From Vombatus ursinus (taxonomy: Eukaryota > Chordata > Mammalia > Diprotodontia > Vombatidae), in assembly GCF_900497805.2 (NCBI RefSeq), contig NW_020954626.1, positions 5,215,959 to 5,279,958 of the forward strand: 64,000 nucleotides of DNA, in the 5' to 3' direction. The translations under genes and the position numbers were made by a program. Position 1 is the stretch's first letter. Each line of letters begins with the position of its first letter. Positions 22,776 to 33,189 of this stretch are shown piece by piece. The notes under the pieces are model-generated. The model was not told the origin of the DNA. It did not search any database and was given only the letters and a program-made list of their open reading frames with translations.

Positions 22776-22793
22776 TCCAATAATAATATCAAA
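22776..22793. repeat. Right copy of the 18-bp direct repeat
   Basis: tccaataataatatcaaa, identical to 21689-21706. Confidence 0.95.
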
Positions 22794-22984
22794 AGCTACT
22801 TTGAACCATGGCCAGATAGGACAATGAAAAGCATCATATCAAATTAGAGTCTTAACTACAAACAAATGTGGATCATTGAATAGTTGATTCTGCTGATTAG
22901 GTGGCTTCTAGTCTATTTTGAAAGAGGAAACTCAAATAATTGAAATTGGATACACATAAACATGAGAGAAAAGTGAGGCTTCCT

Positions 22985-24361
22985 TTTCTCTTCATTTCAA
23001 AACATTCTCCCTTATTCTCTTTTCGTCTAATTTTTTATTACAAAGTGGCCATTTTCATTGTCAAGGTCAGTCTCTCTAAACATGCCCTTGATCCTACCCC
23101 CTCAATTCTTCTCCATGAGATTCCCCCTTCACTCAGTTCTCTCATTCAGTCTATTCTGGTGTCCTGATTTCTTCCCTACTGCCTTCAAATATGACCAAGT
23201 TTCCAAACCCATTAAAAAGCCTTCATTGGCTCCTACTGACCCCTCAAGTTTTCATTCTATATCTCTCCTGCCTTTCTCACCCAGCCTATAGAACAATTGT
23301 CTATTATCACAACTTCCACTTCTCTCATTATTCTTTTTTATTTTTATTTTTGAATGTTTATTTTATTTTTAATTTATGGAATAAAACAAACATTTCCATA
23401 ACATTGAATAATAAAAAAAGATTGCAGATGAAGCTGCAAATCCATTATGTACAAGTTGTTATTCCTTTTAAATATATAATAAAATTATCATGTAATTTTT
23501 TTCCCTTTTTCCCCCTTTCTTTTAGTCACTTATATTTGTACCCTCAGATTTGTCTTGGGCTCCTTGCTCCTAAATATACATTCAGTTGCCAAATCTTCTT
23601 CTTTTTCCCTCCACTTCTCTGATATCCAAATACTTCTCTCTAATCACACAGGCATTTCCTTAGTTCAGGGCTTCATCGTCTCTTTCCAGGTTATTGCAAT
23701 GGCCTTCTAATTAGTTTCCCTGCTATAACTTTACCTCCATTCTAATTCATTTCCCACATAGCGACCATAGTAATTTTCCTTAAGTGTTTATCTACGTGTC
23801 ACTGCCCTATTCAATAAACCAAGTGGCTCCCTATTGCTTCTGGGATAAAATATAAACTTTTATTAGGCTTTTAAAGTCCTTCATTACCTGGCCCCAACCT
23901 AACTTTACATTCCTTCATGTACTTCACAATTCAGCCAAAAAAGCCTTCTCCCTAACCTGCACACATGGTGCTCCATGTCCCTTCTCCATGCCTTTTTATT
24001 GAACATCCTTCATTCCTGAAATATACTCACTCTTCATTACAGCCTCAGAATCCATCACGTTCTTTAAGACACAGCTCAAGCAATATCTTCTTCATTAAGC
24101 CTTTCCTGATCCCCCCCCACTTGCTAGTGGTCTCCCTCCCTAACAACTTTATGTTTAATTTGCTTTTCTTCTGTATACGCAGATAGACAGACACAGACAG
24201 ATAGACAGACAGCGCCCCCCATGTACACACACAAAAAAACCCAAACATGTGGTCTTCCCAAACAGTATGCAAGCTCCTTGAGATTGTTTTATTTATATTC
24301 AACGTGCTTCACACAATGCCTTCCATAGAGTAGGCACCTAATAAACACTTGTTGATTAACT
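22985..24361 (+). mobile_element. L2-clade LINE, RT fragment to 3' end
   Basis: The frame at 23058-23291 includes FFPTAFKYDQVSKPIKKPSL, then APTDPSSFHSISLLPF, matching the L2/CR1 RT region (PTAYK.A.V.PI.KKPSLDPS.Y.PISLLPF). From 23680: 'ttattgcaatggccttctaattagtttccctgc', 'cctggccccaacctaac', 'cacagctcaagcaat' and 'aagcctttcctgatccccc', then the 3' end 'gtaggcacctaataaacacttgttgattaac'. Most of the RT core is missing and a 290-bp insert lies at 23329-23615. A (GACA)n run sits at 24183-24215. Confidence 0.85.
23329..23615. mobile_element. Insertion of unknown family in the L2 relic
   Basis: T-rich start, then 'ggaataaaacaaacatttccataacattgaataataaaaaaag', 'gaagctgcaaatccattatgtacaagttgttattcc' and a pyrimidine-rich end. 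It interrupts the L2 and may be a reversed LINE 3'UTR, but I cannot name the family. The flanks 'ccacttctct' (about 23308 and 23610) repeat on either side. Confidence 0.4.
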
Positions 24362-24375
24362 AAGTATAGACACTT

Positions 24376-24615
24376 AGTTTAGTGGAGAGATTGCTGGACT
24401 TGGAATTAGGAAGAAAGACCCAGCTTTGAATCCTGTCTTTGGCACTTATTAGCTTTGTGACCTAATACAAAAAAAATACTTTACCTTCTTTAATTTCAGT
24501 TTCCTTATGTATGAACTGGAGATAAAATACCTATACTGTTTACCTCAGAGGGTTGCTATTAGACTAAAATCACAAACTTTAAGCAGCCATATGAATTTCA
24601 GTTATTAATACTAAC
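24376..24615 (+). mobile_element. MIR/CORE-SINE
   Basis: 'agtggagagattgctggacttggaattaggaagaaagaccc', 'cagtttccttatgtatgaactggagataaaatacc' and 'tacctcagagggttgctattag'. Full length, old. Confidence 0.85.
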
Positions 24616-24849
24616 ACATTTAAGGCGTTAACTAGGAGAATTTCCTGATTTACTTGATGAGTTTTCAGAGTGGTGTAAATTATTAAACTATTGCTAGATC
24701 AGCTTGATCATACTTCTCCCTTATCAATTTGATGAGCTTACAGTACAGAGGCTTTGGTCAAGACTTTTGATTTCATCGCCTATCAAGGGTATGAGCCTAT
24801 CCATTGACCCTAGTCATTACTGAGAAGACAAAATACATTTGATTAAGTA

Positions 24850-24935
24850 TCTTAGCACTTAACAAAGTGTCTATCACATACTAAGCACTTCATAAATGTT
24901 AGTTATTATTATTACTTCTGTTATTGTTGTTAATG
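24850..24935 (+). mobile_element. L2/MIR3-type 3' tail fragment
   Basis: 'cttagcacttaacaaagtgtctatcacatactaagcacttcataaatgttagttattatt'. Confidence 0.75.
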
Positions 24936-25216
24936 ACTGGAGTTTCCCCCAAGAAGATTTTGTTGATTTGAAGTCACTCCTTCATGCTTCCTAAAGAATA
25001 AGTTTCACTGATGTGGACTACTCCCAATATTAAATGGGATAGCCCAGGCTCTTGGTAGGATGGGCTTTGTTGGGAAGAGTTATCTTGATGACTCTTGAGT
25101 TAGCAGATCGAAAGGTACTCGAATTTAGGACTTAGTTCTTTCTTGCTCTGTTCTTTCTTTTAGGGAGATCCAGAGAATGCATCATGTGTGTGGTGAGGAT
25201 GAGGGAAGAGGACAAA
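24936..25216. other. Unassigned DNA
   Basis: I see no recognisable feature. Confidence 0.4.
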
Positions 25217-25420
25217 TTAATAGCTAGGTGGTGCAGTGAATAGATTGATGGACTTAGAGTCAGGAAGGCAAAATCCTTACACACTTAAGAACTTATGAAC
25301 CTAGGCAAGCCACCTACTTTTCTCAGCCTTATTTTCTTTATCTGTAAAAGGAAGATAATTATAGTACCTTCTGGGTATCTCTGAAGAATGAAATTGAGAA
25401 CTCATTGGAATGCTAGGTTT
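25217..25420 (+). mobile_element. MIR/CORE-SINE
   Basis: Head 'tagctaggtggtgcagtgaatagattgatggacttagagtcagg', then 'tgaacctaggcaagccacctacttttctcagcc' and 'tctgtaaaaggaagataattatagtacctt'. Confidence 0.85.
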
Positions 25421-26279
25421 AGACCTAACATTCCAAAGTGTGTTTCCCTTTTGAGGGGAGTCCAGATTTCAGAGTGATGCAATAAATTAAGAGTGGAGAG
25501 ATAAAAAACCCTGCAGATGTAACTGGAATGTCAGGGAGGGGAGATTGCTTTCATGGCAATCTAAAGTTCAATTCTCATATAAGGGGAAGCAAAAGAACAA
25601 GATGTTCTTGGGTTTAGAGGATCTTGCTGAAAAGTGAGACCCTCTAGATAGTGAAGAAGGTGGTTTTGATTGTTTAGAGGCTATTGTGAGTTTTTTTTTA
25701 CAAGATTTTCATATTTATTTATGGGCTATTGTGAGTCTTATATTCTCTGTGAGGTAAAACAGAGGTTTCTTTGTTCCCAATATTTACATCATTATCAAGT
25801 GCTTGTATAGGATCTGAAGACCTATTTTCCCAATCATTGGAGACCTAATTATGAATTACATTGGGAGATTACCCTGAATGGACTTTAGGCAGTGAGAAGT
25901 GAGTCAAAGAGAGTGATGTTTGGGGAAGTCCCTGAGATTGGAACTGGTCCATGTGAACCCAAGATGTAGGGGCACAGGGGCATGAGTCACATATAAGAGG
26001 TAAATATTTTGGAATTTTTTTCCCTAATTTGATCACTACAGAAAGCAAAACTAGGAAATTGAGAACTAAAAACAAACAAAAAGATTATTAAAAATTCTTT
26101 GAATGGACAAAGTATATTGATCTGGCTCATCAGGAGTTGTTTCTTGGTCAGAGTCTGCAAATGAGCAATGACCTGGGCTCAGAATTTAATGGGCCAGATT
26201 GTCTTTGGGAAATTACAGAGACCTTCTGAAATAAAAGTTAATTTTTAAGATATCATTAATTTTTCAATTCTATTGTTTA
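25421..26279. other. Unassigned DNA
   Basis: I see no gene or repeat family. Confidence 0.45.
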
Positions 26280-26630
26280 GTTATGAGTCATGGAATGCCA
26301 CAGGAATTGAAGGATTGAAATTAAGGGTCATTCGAGAGGCAATTGAAAAGCACTTGTTTGATATGATCGGGCTACAACACATTAAAAAAAGTGTGTGCGT
26401 AGAATTATAGAGAAGTTATATAAAGGATGTTATCAAAGAAATGTGTGATTGAAAAAATGAACTGATCCTCATGATGTCAAGAGAAAGAAAGAAAAAAATG
26501 GCATCCAGCACTTAGGGTAAAACTCCTTTGTGTCAAACTTAAGAAAAACATGGACAAGAGTCCCAAAGGATGGGCAAGCAGGATAGATTGCAGTTGGAAT
26601 TGTTGGAGGCAATATTTACATTGGTAATAT
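26280..26630 (+). mobile_element. Probable RTE-clade LINE relic (ORF2 C-terminus)
   Basis: Broken reading frames give ESWNATGIEGLKLRVIREAIEKH, then LFDMIGLQHI and YREVIKDVIKEMCD-like stretches. These recall the post-RT region of RTE elements (LRATQRAMERRML.., IR..TGVKDVI). RTE LINEs are the expected partner of the RTE-tailed SINEs here. The match is from memory and the copy is decayed. Confidence 0.45.
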
Positions 26631-26778
26631 CGCAGATACTTTTTTAAATTGCTTATTTGTTTTGACTGTCTATGCTGATGGTAACATGCACATATGCCCC
26701 TTTTAATGGTCAGTTGAGTATGAGTGATGTAATAAAAATCAAAATTGATGTAAAGAACATCACAAGAATGTGATGTTG

Positions 26779-26850
26779 ATGTCTAGCACTTAGCACAATA
26801 CTTGGTACATAGTGCTTAATAAATATTTATTGATTTATTAATAAGAACTT
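26779..26850 (+). mobile_element. L2 3' tail fragment
   Basis: 'ctagcacttagcacaatacttggtacatagtgcttaataaatatttattgattt'. Confidence 0.85.
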
Positions 26851-27669
26851 GTGTAACATGACAATCATCTGATTAACTCTAGTTGTGTCACTTATGTGGT
26901 TAAAATATACTCAATCCCTTTGGCATATCTTGTACTTACATTCAGGTTACTCCTAAGACCACATCATTCACTCTCACATACTACTAATTCAAAATTTTTT
27001 ATGGAATAAGAGGATAGAAATAATTTCTTCCTCTGAACCTTTTTCAGGGTTTCTTTCATGAGTAAAAGTTTAGTAGGTTTTTTTTTCCTATGGAGGGAAC
27101 CAAGAAGTGAAAAAAAAACTTTCAGTATGTCTTCATGTTCTGGGCACTGAATTTATTTTATGTACCAGAATTTTTATGTATGCAATATATTATGATAAAG
27201 CTATAAGCTTGTTTTGAATTATAGTCTTTCATTAACTTATCTCATTTTACTTATTAGAATCCATTTATATTTTCTTGATAGACTATATGGCACTTGAAAT
27301 AACTACTTTTCTTTCCAAATATTCTGTAATTCAGTATTTTCACAAAATTTACACAGTTCTCCCTTTTAGAGAGTTCATATTCATAAGGGTTTACTATACT
27401 TCCTGAACATTTAAAAATATTATTGTTACTTGGTTACATTTTTATAGCCTGTAAAATTTTTTCAGCACATACATTTTACTTTGCTTTTATTGGGCCTATC
27501 ACAGCTAAAAAATAATAACTCATTTGTGCAGTCTGTAATTTAATCTGACAACAATAAAGCGTACTTTCTACAAAAGGAATTTTTTATTGTATACTTGACA
27601 AACTCCAGCAAACATTACTATTCAAATGAACAAAAGCAAGTTGAAGACTACTTAAGATCATAAATCCAA
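26851..27669. other. Unassigned A/T-rich DNA
   Basis: I see no gene or repeat family. Confidence 0.45.
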
Positions 27670-27960
27670 CAGCTACATATTTTTTATAAATTTATTGATG
27701 CCTTTTGTGTTTTACACCTTCATCATATGTAGATATCATAACCCCTCCCCACTACCCATCCTTAGAAACACAATCTACCCTTTCAATAAATGAACACATA
27801 CACAAGTAATTTGACAGCACTTTCAGTCTCCTAACTTTCTACCAAAATGAGAGAAGTGTGTTTTATCATGTTTTTCTGGTACCAAGATTGGTAATATCAT
27901 TGATCCTTATTAGCTGCCTTTTATTTTACCTTTACTATAGATAACATCCATTTTATATAC
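27670..27960 (-). mobile_element. Possible old L1 3'UTR fragment
   Basis: 'tttataaatttattgatgccttttgtgttttacaccttcatca' and the following 'cccctccccactacccatccttagaaacac' resemble the reversed 3'UTR of the old L1 at 15060. Low identity. Confidence 0.4.
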
Positions 27961-28030
27961 ATGTATATATACATATATATACATATATACACATATATTC
28001 AAAAGTATGTATACATATACATACATGTTT
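27945..28030. repeat. (TA)n/(CATA)n-rich tract
   Basis: Imperfect TATACATA repeats, A/T-rich low-complexity DNA. Confidence 0.85.
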
Positions 28031-28035
28031 ATTAG

Positions 28036-28155
28036 ACAGACTTTAAGGGAATTTGTTTTGCTTGACTATTCATATTTACTGCAAGATATTTGTTTTTTCT
28101 TTTCTTTCTCCCAATGTGATAAGGGGTGGGAGTGAAAGGAAATAGATTTTTAATT
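28036..28155 (+). mobile_element. L1-type 3' terminal fragment
   Basis: 'gggaatttgttttgcttgactattcatatttactgcaagatatttg...agtgaaaggaaatagatttttaattt' is closely similar to the end of the L1 copy at 28916-29365 (29229-29340). Confidence 0.7.
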
Positions 28156-28324
28156 TAAAAAAATGGAGAGGTAAAGGGAGTGCTACAGATGTGAAATGTT
28201 GTGTTCCATTTCCCTTTCAGATAAGGTCATTGTATTATTAGATTTACTTATCAATTTTACTGTTACAGAAGACTTCTTACAAAGTGGAAGTAATCTGTAA
28301 ATGCACGTAATGTAAAAATAAAAC

Positions 28325-28590
28325 ACATAAATAAAACTGAGAGTGACATTTCTACACCCTTCCCCAAGCTTATTTTGCTCTGTATCAGTTCATACAAGTC
28401 TTCTTATACATCTATGAATTCATCCCATTTAATGATTCCTTTGGCACACGTTCAAATACTAGTTGTTGTTGTTTTCCAGCTAGTCCCCAGTTGATGAACA
28501 ACCACCATATTCCCAGTTTTTTTTTGGGGGGGGGTGTTGTGTCACAAATAGCATTGAAATAGATATTTTAGTATTTGTGGGAAGCATAAC
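28325..28590 (-). mobile_element. L1 ORF2 3'-terminal fragment, antisense
   Basis: 'gcttattttgctctgtatcagttcatacaagtcttctta', 'ccagctagtccccagttgatgaaca' and 'cacaaatagcattgaaatag' follow the reversed L1 ORF2 C-terminus, as at 9770-10110. A T9/G9 homopolymer pair lies near 28518. Confidence 0.7.
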
Positions 28591-28627
28591 TTTTTTCTTA
28601 GAATCAGAATTTTGAAGTCAAAAAAGG

Positions 28628-28860
28628 GATTGCAGAAATCATCTAGTTAGATTGTTTTATAAGCTCCTAGAGGATAGGAATTCTGTTTATTTCCTTTTTA
28701 TATCTCAGTGTCTAGAACAATACCTTGAACTTGGTAGATACTTGCACATAAGAAATGGTTTTTGATTTAAGCTGAATTTAGTCCGACTCCTCAATTTACA
28801 GAGAAGGAAAATGAGAGATAGAGACTTTAAGTGATTTGTCCAAGATCACAGAGATCTTTT
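28628..28860 (-). mobile_element. MIR3-like SINE split by an L2 tail
   Basis: Left part 'gattgcagaaatcatctagttaga', right part 'ttagtccgactcctcaatttacagagaaggaaaatgaga...gtgatttgtccaagatcacagag'. The middle (28655-28775) is a sense L2 3' tail. Confidence 0.65.
28655..28775 (+). mobile_element. L2 3' tail inside a SINE
   Basis: 'ataagctcctagaggataggaattctgtttatttcc...cagtgtctagaacaataccttgaacttggtagatacttg'. Confidence 0.72.
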
Positions 28861-28915
28861 ATTGTTGTTGTTGTTGTTGAAGCACATTTGTCTCTAATTT
28901 TTCATTCAAAGAGAT

Positions 28916-29365
28916 TTGGGGAAAATTGTATGAACTGATGCAGAGTGAAGTCAGCATAATCAGAAGAATGATTTATAACAATAATATTATAAAAAATTAA
29001 CAATTTGAAAATTTTCATAGTTGAAGAATGAAATGAGCAGTACCTGAGAACAATTTAAGAAAAACACTGCAAAGACAAACAACTTTGAAAGCTCTAAGCA
29101 CTATGATCAGTGGAATGACGATCAGTAATTCTGTAAGACCAAAGATTTAACATACTATCTACCTCCTTACAGAGAGGTGATAATTTAGGGTACAGAGTGA
29201 GATACATGCTTTGAGTATGGACAATGGGGACATTTATTTTGCTTGACTATGCATATTTGTTGCATGGAGTTTGTTTTCACTCTTTTTTTAATGGAATACA
29301 GAGTGGGAGGGAGAAGAAATAGATTTCTGTTAATTAAAAAATAAAACTTTAATTAAAAAAGACAA
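28916..29365 (+). mobile_element. L1 3' end (ORF2 C-terminus and 3'UTR), sense
   Basis: 'ttgtatgaactgatgcagagtgaagtcagcataatcagaagaa' is the LYELMQSEV-type ORF2 end. The 3'UTR follows, with 'gacatttattttgcttgactatgcatatttgttgcatgg' and an A-rich end. 5'-truncated. Confidence 0.78.
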
Positions 29366-30345
29366 TATTAAACAGGAACAAAATTTAGCTTAAATACAAT
29401 ACACAACACAGCAGAGTGGCTTTTTTTAAGGTTAAAACCCATCTTCATGTCTTTTAACAAATAGTTCCCCATACTATCAGTTGTAGTTACCTTTTAGTAT
29501 CATTTTACTTAGTTGTTTTCTGGGAGTATGCTTTGTAAATTTGTACATGTCTACTGTGTTAAATCAAAATTTATCAATTAACAGGATAAACTTTTAAAAA
29601 TTATCAAGCATGAAAATACATTTCGCTCAAGATTTGGATTATCCAATACCATTGGTCTATTTTTTTTAATTATTTTTTTCTATTCACTACAAAGTATTTT
29701 GCAGAATCACTGCTTAATAATAAAATTTAATATTTAGCTGAATGAATCCCACATCTATTTTCTTAGCTTCCTTTTATATTTTTGACCTGTTATTCTTCCT
29801 TACAGATTTGATTATTCTATAATATAATTATGTAAAGTATCCCATTGATATTTTAATTACTTTTATATTAAATCTTTGCATTAATTTAAGTAGCTTTGCC
29901 AACTTTACAATATCAGCTGAGTCTACTTGTGAATATTAAATATTTTCTAATTCTTCCATTATATCTATAAATATTATTTCATGGTTATCTATACATTTCT
30001 TATACATGTCTTAGTATGGTAATAACCAAAGTTTGTCATTATATTATATTTCTCTTTTTAATACTTTCTCTTCTTTTGCTTAGTGATACATAGAAATGCC
30101 AAATGTTTTTGCATATTTACCATACTACATTGTATTTCTAAAATACAGTTAAATTTTTAAAAATTGAAACTCTTGGGTTTCAATCAACATGTCATTTGCA
30201 AATATATGTAACTTTTTCTTAATGATTATTCATTTAGTTTTTTGTCTTGTCATTGTTGTAATTGATATTTCTTAAACTATGAAAATAGTAATTATGAGAA
30301 TAGAAATATTTGCTATATCCCTGTTATCTCTCTTTTTCACAAGAC
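29366..30345. other. Unassigned A/T-rich DNA
   Basis: I see no gene or repeat that I can name. Confidence 0.45.
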
Positions 30346-30356
30346 AGATTTGTTTT

Positions 30357-30514
30357 GCAGGGCATCTAGGTGGCGCAGTGGGTAGAGCACTGACCCTGTA
30401 GTCAAGAGGACCTGACTTCAAATCTGGCCTCAGACACATAACACTCACTAGCTGTGTGACTCTGGGCAAATCACTTAACCCCAATTGCCTCACCAAAAAA
30501 AAAAAAAAAAAAAA
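30357..30514 (+). mobile_element. Poly(A)-type tRNA SINE (WSINE1-like), full length, young
   Basis: Head 'gcatctaggtggcgcagtgggtagagcactgacc', 'tcactagctgtgtgactctgggcaaatcacttaaccccaattgcctcacc' and an A21 tail. Target duplication agatttgtttt at 30346-30356 and 30515-30525. The intact tail suggests a fairly recent insertion. Confidence 0.95.
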
Positions 30515-30525
30515 AGATTTGTTTT

Positions 30526-31185
30526 TCCATTACACAAGCTGCTAATTCTTGGTTTCAAATCAATACTTTTTAATTGCATGTAGGAAAATTCCTTTCATTC
30601 CTATACTTTTTTCCTAGTACAAATATAAATATTGTACCCATTCCTGAGAGGAGAGAGAGGAAGATTCTCTGGCATAAATGTAAGGGGAAGCTGACTTCTC
30701 AACATGCCCCTGATTAGCTTGCCTCCTCAGAACCCTCAGGGAATTACCCCCATGGTAAAGACTGGGCCTCTCTATTACATGAGCAAGACCTTAGCTCACG
30801 ACCCTCTAAGGAGATCTTTCACTCTTGCATATTTTCTGGTATGTTTTCACTTGCATACTTCTGTGATATATGTTGTTATTTGCTTGGATGAACGGGTTTT
30901 CTTGCTGCTTACTCTATGTAATGGTCTTTAGTGTAATTTAAAGTGGGATAGAGTTGTGTGTGTGTGTGTAAGTCTGAGTTAGCCTCACTCTTTAAAGAAT
31001 AAGGATTAGGGAAACTAGTGGTTTTGTCGCTTTTGAACCTATAAAAATGTTGCTCCCTATTCTCTCAATTCAGTTCTCTCCATGTACCTACAGAGATATA
31101 CCCACTTTTTCCAGATTTTCATTCTGATTTTTAATTTCTGTAAGGTGTGTATGTTGTCCATGTAAGATCAATAAATATTCAACCA
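30526..31185. other. Unassigned DNA; weak solo-LTR resemblance
   Basis: The stretch 30640-31190 has a TATA-like motif (cctataaaaatg, about 31036) and a later aataaa, as an old solo LTR might. I cannot define paired ends, a target duplication or internal retroviral sequence, so this is only noted. A short (GT)n lies at 30956-30970. Confidence 0.2.
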
Positions 31186-31262
31186 AACAACAAACATTAA
31201 ATGCCTACTATGTTCAGGTACTGTACAAAGTTCTGAAGTATATAAGACATGCATATTCTCAT
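31186..31262 (-). mobile_element. L2-type 3' tail, antisense
   Basis: 'caacaaacattaaatgcctactatgttcaggtactgtacaaagttctg'. Confidence 0.75.
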
Positions 31263-31666
31263 AGGTTGTCTAAATATGGCTCATAGAGGAGCATGGATAG
31301 ATATATCTTGAATCTAGCCCCCTTATCTCTTAGGAATATTTTAATTTCTGTTTGGAGGGGAACAGGAGAAAGGTACATGGCTTTAAAAAAAAAAGGAAGA
31401 AAGCCTGGAATTGTGTGTCTCTCTTGAAGCAGGAATGAAGACTGTCTCTCCTCTCCAAAGCTCTCATACCAATGTTACCCCTCACAAACATACTAAACAT
31501 TAAGTCATCACTTTTTTTACACCAAATAAGAAAAATCTCATAAAAAATGTTGGATGCTTTACATCCAGGTTATATTATTTATATTTTGAATTGTATTTCA
31601 AATAGTGAATTGAATTCTTTTGAATTCTATTCAGTGAATTATTACAGATCTTTCAATATTATAATA
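31263..31666. other. Unassigned DNA
   Basis: I see no recognisable feature. Confidence 0.45.
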
Positions 31667-31865
31667 AAATATCAAGTTTAGAAGTGCCCTTGATAACCAT
31701 CTAGTCTAAACCCCTTGTTTTTACAAATGAGAAACTGTAGCCCAGAACAATTAAGTGACCTCCTGAGGTCATTTGGAAAAGTAAGTTGGGGTGCTGAGAA
31801 TTGAACCCAGTTCTGCTTGATTCTAGAGCCAGGGCTTTACCCACCACATTGTATTACTTCCTCCT
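31667..31865 (-). mobile_element. MIR3-like SINE
   Basis: 'gataaccatctagtctaaaccccttg', 'acaaatgagaaactgtagcccagaacaattaagtgacc' and 'gagaattgaacccagttctgcttgattctagagccagggctttacccacca'. Confidence 0.75.
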
Positions 31866-31957
31866 GTTTGCTTTTTAATAAATATAATAATCCATCTCTA
31901 CCTTCTGGAATAGAATAGAAAAAAAAATCTTTGTTATCTGTTTGTTACAAAGGATAC

Positions 31958-32155
31958 AGTTGGACCTATGATTTCATACAGAAAACTCAGAGAAAAAATT
32001 CTCTACCAATGCAGGTTGTTAACTCCTCTGCAATTTGTAGTTTTAGAGTATTGACCAGAACTCTGAGAGGTGATTTGTCCAGTATTACAGAGCCTACAGT
32101 ATTTCAGGAGTGAGACTTGAACTCAGGTCTTCTACCTTGTCTTCCAGTTTTTGAT
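31958..32155 (-). mobile_element. tRNA-headed SINE with a distinct 3' domain (copy 1)
   Basis: 'tggacctatgatttcatacag', 'ctctaccaatgcaggttgttaactcctctgcaatttgtagttttagagtattg', 'gaggtgatttgtccagtattacagagcctacag' and 'tgagacttgaactcaggtcttctacc'. The 3' domain is not MIR, L2 or RTE-like. Also present at 32933 and 62388. Confidence 0.72.
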
Positions 32156-32244
32156 GATTTGTTTTCTACATATGACTGATTCAGTTAGAGGTATAAGGCA
32201 TGCAGGCAAACCCATTTTTATTGGGAGGGGGCCACACATAACTA

Positions 32245-32930
32245 GTTTTCCCAGCAGTTTTTATTGAATAGTGATTTTATTCCCTGATGATTTTAAGTGT
32301 GGGTTTATGAGACATTCAACTTTTATATTCAACGGATTCTATTTTTAGATTTTCTTTTCTGTACCAATGATTGATTTTACTCTTATTTTCCAATACCAGA
32401 GAGTTTTGATAATTATTGCTTTACAGTACATTTTGATATTTGGCAGTGCCAGCCTCTCTTTCTCCTTGGCTGGCTTTCTTTTTCATACTCTAGATTCTGA
32501 TAGATATTTTATATCTAGTTCCTGATATTCTTCCGTGTTTATTTTTCCATATAAATTTTATGGCCTTAATTCTATTAAATATGTTATTAGTATTTTGATT
32601 AGTATCATAGTAAATCTGTAAATTAATTTGGAGAATTTTTTTTATTTCTACTCTATTATTGCTTGATCTACCATTAGAAGGTGAAAACTCTCCTTTTATT
32701 CAAATCTTAACTTCACTTCTGCCAATCATCTTGAAGTTGTCTTTGAATAGATCTGTTTTGTGACTTGATAAATCAATGCAGAGATAAATGTTACATTTTG
32801 TTATTACTTTAAAGGGTTTATCTTTTCCTATCAATTTCTTTTGATTCTTGGAGGTGGTATATAGCAATGCAGATGAATTTTGTGTCTTTTTCTGCCACTT
32901 TACTAATGTCATTTATTCCTTCCATTAAAA
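32245..32930 (-). mobile_element. Old L1 ORF2 fragment, antisense
   Basis: 'cccagcagtttttattgaatagtgattttattcc', 'tgctttacagtacattttgatatttggcagtgcc' and 'ctgccactttactaatgtcatttattcc' follow reversed L1 ORF2. The order agrees with the relic at 900-1700. Confidence 0.78.
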
Positions 32931-32932
32931 AA

Positions 32933-33155
32933 GCAGTATGGTACAGAGGTAGAGAGCTGACCCTGAAGCCATGAAGATCTGGGTTCAAGTTCTGCCTCCG
33001 ACAAATGATTGTATAATTCTGGGCAAGTTACGTAGTCTTTTAGTGTTCTAGACAAGTCTTATAAGGTTCAAAATTGTAGGAAAGGTGTCATCCTATATTA
33101 ATAGAAAGGGTTTCCTTTGAAGTTTTCTGTAACAAAGAAATCACAGGTCTAGCTT
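32933..33155 (+). mobile_element. tRNA-headed SINE with a distinct 3' domain (copy 2, most complete)
   Basis: Head 'gcagtatggtacagaggtagagagctgaccctgaagcc', then 'ttctgggcaagttacgtagtcttttagtgttctagacaa', then the family-specific part 'cttataaggttcaaaattgtaggaaaggtgtcatcctatattaatagaaagggtttcc...aagaaatcacagg'. Confidence 0.75.
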
Positions 33156-33189
33156 CTATCTCTCCTTCCATTAATATTTTTCATTGACA

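Noticed and set aside
28036-28590. Facing L1 ends at 28036 (+) and 28325 (-) as a single twin-primed insertion
   Set aside because: Both pieces come from 3' terminal regions and overlap in L1 coordinates, which twin priming would not give; separate insertions are simpler.
30357-30430. tRNA gene-like sequence with A and B box resemblance
   Set aside because: It is the tRNA-derived head of a SINE with poly(A) tail and target duplication, not a tRNA gene. The same reasoning covers all other SINE heads.
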